A stretch of DNA of 7,175 bases from Solirubrobacteraceae bacterium (GTDB lineage Bacteria; Actinomycetota; Thermoleophilia; Solirubrobacterales; Solirubrobacteraceae): positions 1 to 7,175 of the forward strand of contig JADGIB010000191.1 of NCBI GenBank assembly GCA_019683665.1, given 5' to 3'. Positions 5,717-7,175 of this stretch are shown one piece after another; positions within the stretch are counted from its first letter, which is position 1; each line of letters opens with the position of its first letter. The position numbers were made by a program, and so were the translations under genes. A model generated the notes under the pieces. That model had not been told where the DNA came from. It did not search any database and saw only the letters and a program-made list of their open reading frames with translations.

Positions 5717-7174
5717 GTGACACGGGCCACGAACACGAGCGACCGGCGCTGGCTGGCGCTGGTCCTGCTGGCGGGCGCGCAGTTCCTCGTCGTGCTGGAC
5801 GCGACGGTCACGAACGTCGCCCTGCCCTACATCCAGCGCGACCTCGACTTCTCGGCCGCGAACCTCCAGTGGGTCGTCAACGCGTACGCGCTGACGTTCG
5901 GCGGGTTCCTCATGCTCGGCGGCCGGGCCGCCGACCTGCTCGGGCGCCGCGCCGTCTTCATGACCGGCATCTCGCTCTTCGCGGCCGCCTCGCTGGCCGC
6001 GGGGTTCGCGCAGTCGGAGGCGATGCTCATCGCCGCGCGCGCCGTGCAGGGCCTCGGCGCGGCGATCGTCTCCCCCGCCGCGCTGTCGATCGTCACGACG
6101 ACGTTCGCCGAGGGCAGCGAGCGCAACCGGGCGCTCGGCGTCTGGGGCGCGGTCGCCGGCGCCGGCGGCGCGGTCGGCTCGCTGCTGGGCGGCGTGCTGA
6201 CCGACGCGCTCGGCTGGGAGTGGGTGTTCTTCATCAACGTCCCGATCGCGGCGGCGATCCTGTTCTTCACCCCGGTGCTCGTGGCCGAGTCGCGGGCCGA
6301 GGGCGAGCGGCGCAGCTACGACGTCGCCGGCGCGGTGACGATCACCGCCGGCCTGGCGCTGCTCATCTTCACGCTCGTGAACACGACCGAGCACGGCTGG
6401 GGCGCGACGCGGACGCTGCTCGGCTTCGCCGGCGCGGCGCTGCTGCTCGTCGCGTTCGTGGTCCGCGAGACGACCGCGCGCGACCCGATCATCCGCCTGG
6501 GCATCCTGCGCTCGGCGACCCGCGCCGGGGCCAACGTCACGGCGATCCTCGGCGTCGCCGCGCTGTTCGGCATGTTCTTCTTCCTCTCGCTCTACATGCA
6601 GGACGTCCTCGGGGCGTCGGCGATGCGGACCGGCTTCCAGTACCTGCCGCTGGCGGTGACGATCTTCCTGACGGCGGGCCTCACCTCGTCGCTGGTGACG
6701 AAGGTCGGCGTGCGGCCGGTGCTGACGCTCGGGCTCGTGCTCGCCGCGATCGGCCTGGCCTGGTTCTCGCGGGTGTCGGCCGACGGGAGCTACCTGGCCG
6801 ACGTCCTGTTCCCGTCGATCGTCGTCGCCGTCGGGCTCGGCATGTTCTTCGTGTCGGGCACGCTCGCGGCGACCGCGGGCGTCGCGCCGCACGAGGCGGG
6901 CCTGGCCTCCGGGCTCATCAACACCTCCCAGCAGGTCGGCGGCGCCGTCGGCCTGGCGGTGCTGGCGACGCTGGCGACCGACCGCACGGCGAGCCTCCTC
7001 GCCGACGGGACCGCGCCGCCGGTCGCCGCGACCGAGGGCTTCCAGCTCGCGTTCCTCGTCGGCGCGGGGTTCGCGCTGGCCGGCGCGATCCTGGCCGCCC
7101 TGTTCGTCAGGCCGCCGAAGGCGCAGGTCGCCCCGGAGGGCGAGGCCGAGCGGCCGGTCGCGGTCGCCGCCTAG
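5717..7174 (+). CDS. DHA2-family MFS exporter (EmrB/QacA-like, 14 TM)
   Basis: This 485-residue inner-membrane proton antiporter probably exports drugs or hydrophobic metabolites; its substrate is unknown. Landmarks: motif D1 LDATVTNVALP (27-37) in TM1, motif A GGRAADLLGRR (68-78) after TM2, motif B RAVQGLG (108-114), and an antiporter motif C at about 150-159, where the usual GP is GS (AVGSLLGG). The DHA2-typical WEWVFFINVP (167-176) precedes TM6. Hydrophobic stretches continue to about residue 465, and a short acidic tail follows, consistent with 14 membrane segments. Start: GTG at 5717 with GGGAG 6 bases upstream; the hydrophilic N-terminus of about 11 residues suits the family. An in-frame ATG at 5675 would add 14 unlikely residues. 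It is divergent from the aro operon. The stop TAG ends one base before the window edge, so nothing downstream is visible. Confidence 0.93.
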   Translation: MTRATNTSDRRWLALVLLAGAQFLVVLDATVTNVALPYIQRDLDFSAANLQWVVNAYALTFGGFLMLGGRAADLLGRRAVFMTGISLFAAASLAAGFAQSEAMLIAARAVQGLGAAIVSPAALSIVTTTFAEGSERNRALGVWGAVAGAGGAVGSLLGGVLTDALGWEWVFFINVPIAAAILFFTPVLVAESRAEGERRSYDVAGAVTITAGLALLIFTLVNTTEHGWGATRTLLGFAGAALLLVAFVVRETTARDPIIRLGILRSATRAGANVTAILGVAALFGMFFFLSLYMQDVLGASAMRTGFQYLPLAVTIFLTAGLTSSLVTKVGVRPVLTLGLVLAAIGLAWFSRVSADGSYLADVLFPSIVVAVGLGMFFVSGTLAATAGVAPHEAGLASGLINTSQQVGGAVGLAVLATLATDRTASLLADGTAPPVAATEGFQLAFLVGAGFALAGAILAALFVRPPKAQVAPEGEAERPVAVAA

Positions 7175-7175
7175 G

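Noticed and set aside
5524..5811. N-terminal extension of the small Cys-pair protein
   Set aside because: It runs through the intergenic region and into the antisense of the MFS gene; no recognisable content, and the ATG at 5523 directly precedes the conserved-looking part.
5681..6892. 403-residue minus-strand open frame opposite the MFS gene
   Set aside because: Arg/Glu/His-rich composition without any fold signature; it mirrors the MFS coding frame.
1..7175. Mobile element, CRISPR, prophage or defence island
   Set aside because: No transposase, integrase, repeat array or terminal repeats; all genes have uniform composition and recognisable families except the one small protein.

Overview
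This is a very GC-rich window (well over 70% G+C by eye, with G/C at nearly every third codon position). It looks like an actinobacterial chromosome. The style of the shikimate genes (a fused AroK-AroB protein, and a type II dehydroquinase beginning with an MHGVNLDQLGRR-type lid) suggests the Thermoleophilia/Solirubrobacterales side of Actinobacteria. That placement is an inference from memory of the families, not a search result.

Layout. (1) Positions 1-1100, + strand: the 3' part of a berberine-bridge-type FAD-linked oxidoreductase that begins upstream of the window. (2) Positions 1107-5523, - strand: a compact five-gene operon. In transcription order it is a 68-residue two-CxxC zinc-ribbon-like protein, aroC (chorismate synthase), a fused aroK-aroB (shikimate kinase plus 3-dehydroquinate synthase), aroQ (type II 3-dehydroquinate dehydratase) and an M24 Xaa-Pro peptidase. 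The last three junctions overlap by 1-4 bases (GTGA, TGATG, ATGA), and the first gap is only 4 bases. (3) Positions 5524-5716: a divergent control region of about 193 bp with two inverted repeats and a small collinear duplication. (4) Positions 5717-7174, + strand: a DHA2-type (14-TM) MFS drug/metabolite exporter.

Function. The operon encodes four enzyme activities of chorismate synthesis (AroB, AroQ, AroK, AroC). AroE, AroA and DAHP synthase must be elsewhere. The peptidase is a common companion of aroQ in actinobacteria and other Gram-positives. The transporter is divergent and probably separately regulated, most likely through the 25-bp inverted repeat in front of it. The peptidase and the FAD oxidoreductase converge, with only 6 bases between their stop codons.

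I see no tRNA, rRNA, CRISPR, insertion sequence or clear prophage signal. The window is mostly ordinary housekeeping DNA. The points worth a second look are the small Cys-pair protein heading the aro operon, the AroK-AroB fusion of two non-consecutive steps, the altered AroQ active-site loop, and the structured divergent promoter region.
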